Origin: Plasmodium brasilianum
Taxonomy: Eukaryota; Apicomplexa; Aconoidasida; Haemosporida; Plasmodiidae
Direction: 5' to 3'
Length of the DNA stretch: 64,000 nucleotides
NCBI RefSeq assembly: GCF_023973825.1
Contig: NC_090126.1
Coordinates: 2,439,001-2,503,000 of the forward strand
Shown: positions 61,745 to 64,000 of the stretch, piece after piece
How the letters are laid out: every line of letters starts with the position of its first letter
Numbering within the stretch: the stretch's first letter is position 1
Translations under genes and position numbers: made by a program
Notes under the pieces: generated by a model
Databases searched by the model: none
What the model was told of the DNA's origin: nothing
Seen by the model: the letters and a program-made list of their open reading frames with translations, nothing else

Positions 61745-62308
61745 CTACTCAAGAAACCAAAACATGGGTCCTTCTCCCTTCGAACCATCTGTTCTTTTAG
61801 GCATCCAAGGAAAAGAATTGGATTTATTTTTGATTATATAATTACTTCCATATATACACATAGTACAGTAGAACAAAACAAATGACCATAGAAACCAAAC
61901 AATTGATACTTCTACTTTGTTTGCATCTTTCATATGTTCAATATCTGGTACAATTCTTTGTGGTTGTTTCTGTTTTAACCTGTTATATAATATTAATCGA
62001 AAGACATCTGTTCTTTCAGGACCATGAAAAGCACTTCCTCTAATTTTATTTGTTTTTGAATTATTTGAATTTAAATCATCAACTGTTATAATTTTTCCAT
62101 GATATGTACTATTTAAATAACTAAATATGTCTCCTTGATCATTATGAGAAGTAGGACTTATCACCTTCGATTTTTCTACTGGTTTTATAATATCTAATAG
62201 ATTTGTTGGTGCAATATATTTCCATTGGTTAAAGTCGTGCCATTTTCCTAAATATATATGATTTCCAGCTAGCTTTTTTCTTGTCAGATTTATAAATCCC
62301 GATGCCAT
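61745..62308 (-). CDS. Small single-TM protein, possibly an apicomplexan cytochrome c oxidase accessory subunit
   Basis: Single exon, 187 residues. There is no signal peptide. The N-terminus is basic and moderately hydrophobic (MASGFINLTRKKLAG). Polar sequence runs to about 130, then one membrane segment (about 133-153, VSIVWFLWSFVLFYCTMCIYG) and a short tail ending in GPMFWFLE. It lacks the Asn-rich inserts seen in its neighbours, which suggests a compact, constrained protein. Single-TM accessory subunits of mitochondrial complexes in Apicomplexa look like this, and I recall a gene annotated as a COX subunit next to RPN6 in P. falciparum, but cannot confirm it. Coding status is firm; function is a suggestion. 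Confidence 0.75.
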   Translation of the reverse strand: MASGFINLTRKKLAGNHIYLGKWHDFNQWKYIAPTNLLDIIKPVEKSKVISPTSHNDQGDIFSYLNSTYHGKIITVDDLNSNNSKTNKIRGSAFHGPERTDVFRLILYNRLKQKQPQRIVPDIEHMKDANKVEVSIVWFLWSFVLFYCTMCIYGSNYIIKNKSNSFPWMPKRTDGSKGEGPMFWFLE

Positions 62309-64000
62309 TTTTACTTATAATAACATACTTTTTCCCAGTAGATAACTTCACAAGTATTTTGCATTTCTTTTTCTTTTTTTTTTTTTTAATTCCCTATGAA
62401 AAGCTTATTTGTGCGTGTTTTGCTACTATTTATTAGGAATTATTTTTATATATTCTTTTGAAAAATATATAAAAGTTGAAGTCACTGGTAGCGTTTGCAT
62501 ATTTTTAGCATTAAAACTATGCTTCATCAATATGTATAAACATGTAAAATGTGTAAATAATATGTATATGTGAACATTCCTAAACAGGCAAAAGTTATAT
62601 CTTCACTGTTTTGGCAAAATATAATAAATTGCAAATAGTAAACATATATGGATAAGTTTCTTTTTTATACAAAAATAAAAAAGAGTGATTTTTTTTCTTC
62701 CATATATATTCTGTGATCATTTTGAAATGTATATTTTAATTTATAAAAAAGAAAATTGAACACTGTTATCTTTAGGAGGGAATAAAAAAAAAGGAAAATA
62801 AAAATGAAAAGTAAAGAATATGTTTTAATCGAAAAACATATTCTAAAAAATGCAGCATTTATTTTAATATGTACGTAAGCTTACATTTTTAATTAAATAT
62901 ATATATAAATATTTATACATATGTATATACTTCATAAAATGGGTGCGCGAACATGAAATAAAATATGATTGAAAATATGAATGAAAATTTTTATTCACTT
63001 TATATGTAAATTATGCTGTTATTAAATAAACAAATTACTTTAAGCGTGTAATTTGTACAAAAAAAAGTAATTACACAATTCAACAAAAATGCGTTCTACC
63101 TTGTGTGCATATATATACATACATGAAAATACACACGTACATATATAATACATATATATATACACATGTTTGCTGTTATATTATGAGCTACAAAAATTAA
63201 AACGGGGTAACCTCATGGTCCCATTATTGATGAAACAATCTTTTTTATTAATTTTCCTTGGCATATGATTTTTTGAAAAGGCTAATGAGAGAATAAAAGA
63301 AACGTTGTAAAAAGGTGTAATTATTTAGAATATTATATATTTTTTTGACTATTTTAAAAGTTTAAAAAAAAAAAATTGTTTTTAGAGAGTGTTTCGGATA
63401 GGGATTGTTTTAAATTGATAAATAACTTTCCGTTAAATGTTAAATGATAAACGTTAAATGATAAATGTTAAATGTCTCAATTAAGAAAAGGAATAGTTTA
63501 TGATTTAAATTAAAATACTATTTATAAATGGGCAAAATAAGAAGATTTTATTAATTAAAAAAATATGAATAAGACGTATACACCGTTTTGACAAATAATA
63601 ACAAGTTAATAAAAATTACAATTACGAAAAAGCAAAATTAAACGGGGACTAGAAACAGATTAACAAATACTTTTATAAAAGCTACAAAAATTAAACCATT
63701 TGACAGTAAAGAAAAGACGTAAATAAAAATGCATATAATAAAGTTGTTGCATTTTTTCATATTCATTAATATAGTTTAGAATATGTAAAAAAATATATGA
63801 ATTTGCAAATACGTAAAAACGTAATCCTAATGCTTGGGCACCTTTTTGCTTTGCTTAATATGTCTCTCTATACATATATATATATATATATATATATGCA
63901 ACATATGCGCATATAGCTATGTATACATAACGAACTAAAAATACACACATGCGGCATGAACATATATGCGGTAAGGGTGAAGTACATAATGAGAAATTTA
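62309..64000. other. Right-end region, no gene seen
   Basis: AT-rich, with (TA)n at 63872-63897, a short direct repeat of AAATGATAAACGTTAAATGATAA-type units near 63435-63470 and no open frame over 60 codons. Probably the upstream region of the 61745-62308 gene and flank of a gene beyond the window. Confidence 0.55.

Noticed and set aside
1..64000. CRISPR arrays, insertion sequences, tRNA or rRNA genes
   Set aside because: No spaced direct repeats, transposase-like frames, cloverleaf sequences or rRNA-like segments were seen. All tandem repeats lack unique spacers.

Overview
The window is Plasmodium-like nuclear DNA. It is about 80% A+T, with long poly(A)/poly(T) and (AT)n runs, Asn- and Lys-rich low-complexity inserts in the proteins, many short GT...AG introns and a minisatellite in nearly every intergenic gap. 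The gene order RPN6 - WBP4-like - S27a fusion - SR140 is, from memory, that of the left part of P. falciparum chromosome 14. The other sequence details suggest a different Plasmodium species; I cannot fix which one without a search.

Layout. (+) 1-3972: 3' part of a large Lys/Asn-rich protein of unknown function. (+) 6750-8335: ceramide synthase (LAG1 family). (-) 9020-9774: a three-exon selenoprotein K homologue with an in-frame TGA at the penultimate codon and a SECIS hairpin in its 3'UTR. (+) 10513-12722: nine-exon inner-arm dynein light chain p28/DNALI1. (-) 12937-17447: 15-exon nexin-dynein regulatory complex subunit DRC1. (+) 18321-22234: APC/C TPR subunit, APC8/CDC23-like, broken at a poly(A) run. 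(+) 23941-24996: secreted protein with two C-terminal EGF modules. (+) 26564-32361: condensin I subunit D2, also broken at a poly(A) run. (-) 33492-36416: ten-exon radial spoke protein 3. (-) 37590-39899: unknown 769-residue protein. (-) 40780-46105: about 1,560-residue AT-hook/Lys-rich protein. (+) 47797-51347: SR140/U2SURP splicing factor. (+) 52864-54448: ubiquitin-like/S27a ribosomal fusion. (+) 55862-57634: WBP4/FBP21-like splicing factor. (+) 59160-61004: proteasome lid subunit RPN6. (-) 61745-62308: small single-TM protein, possibly a mitochondrial cytochrome c oxidase accessory subunit.

How the genes relate. Three axonemal genes (p28, DRC1, RSP3) lie within 26 kb, with two genes for chromosome segregation (APC8, condensin D2) among them. 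In Plasmodium the only flagellated cell is the male gamete, which forms after three very fast rounds of replication and mitosis, so this segment is rich in functions needed at that stage. Two head-to-head pairs (SelK/p28 and DRC1/APC8) share short upstream regions. The right third holds housekeeping genes (splicing, ribosome, proteasome).

Many of the genes here are made of exons of 27-250 bp, too short to stand out as long reading frames. I joined them by reading splice sites, phase and protein-family similarity. All gene models are by eye and unsupported by transcripts.
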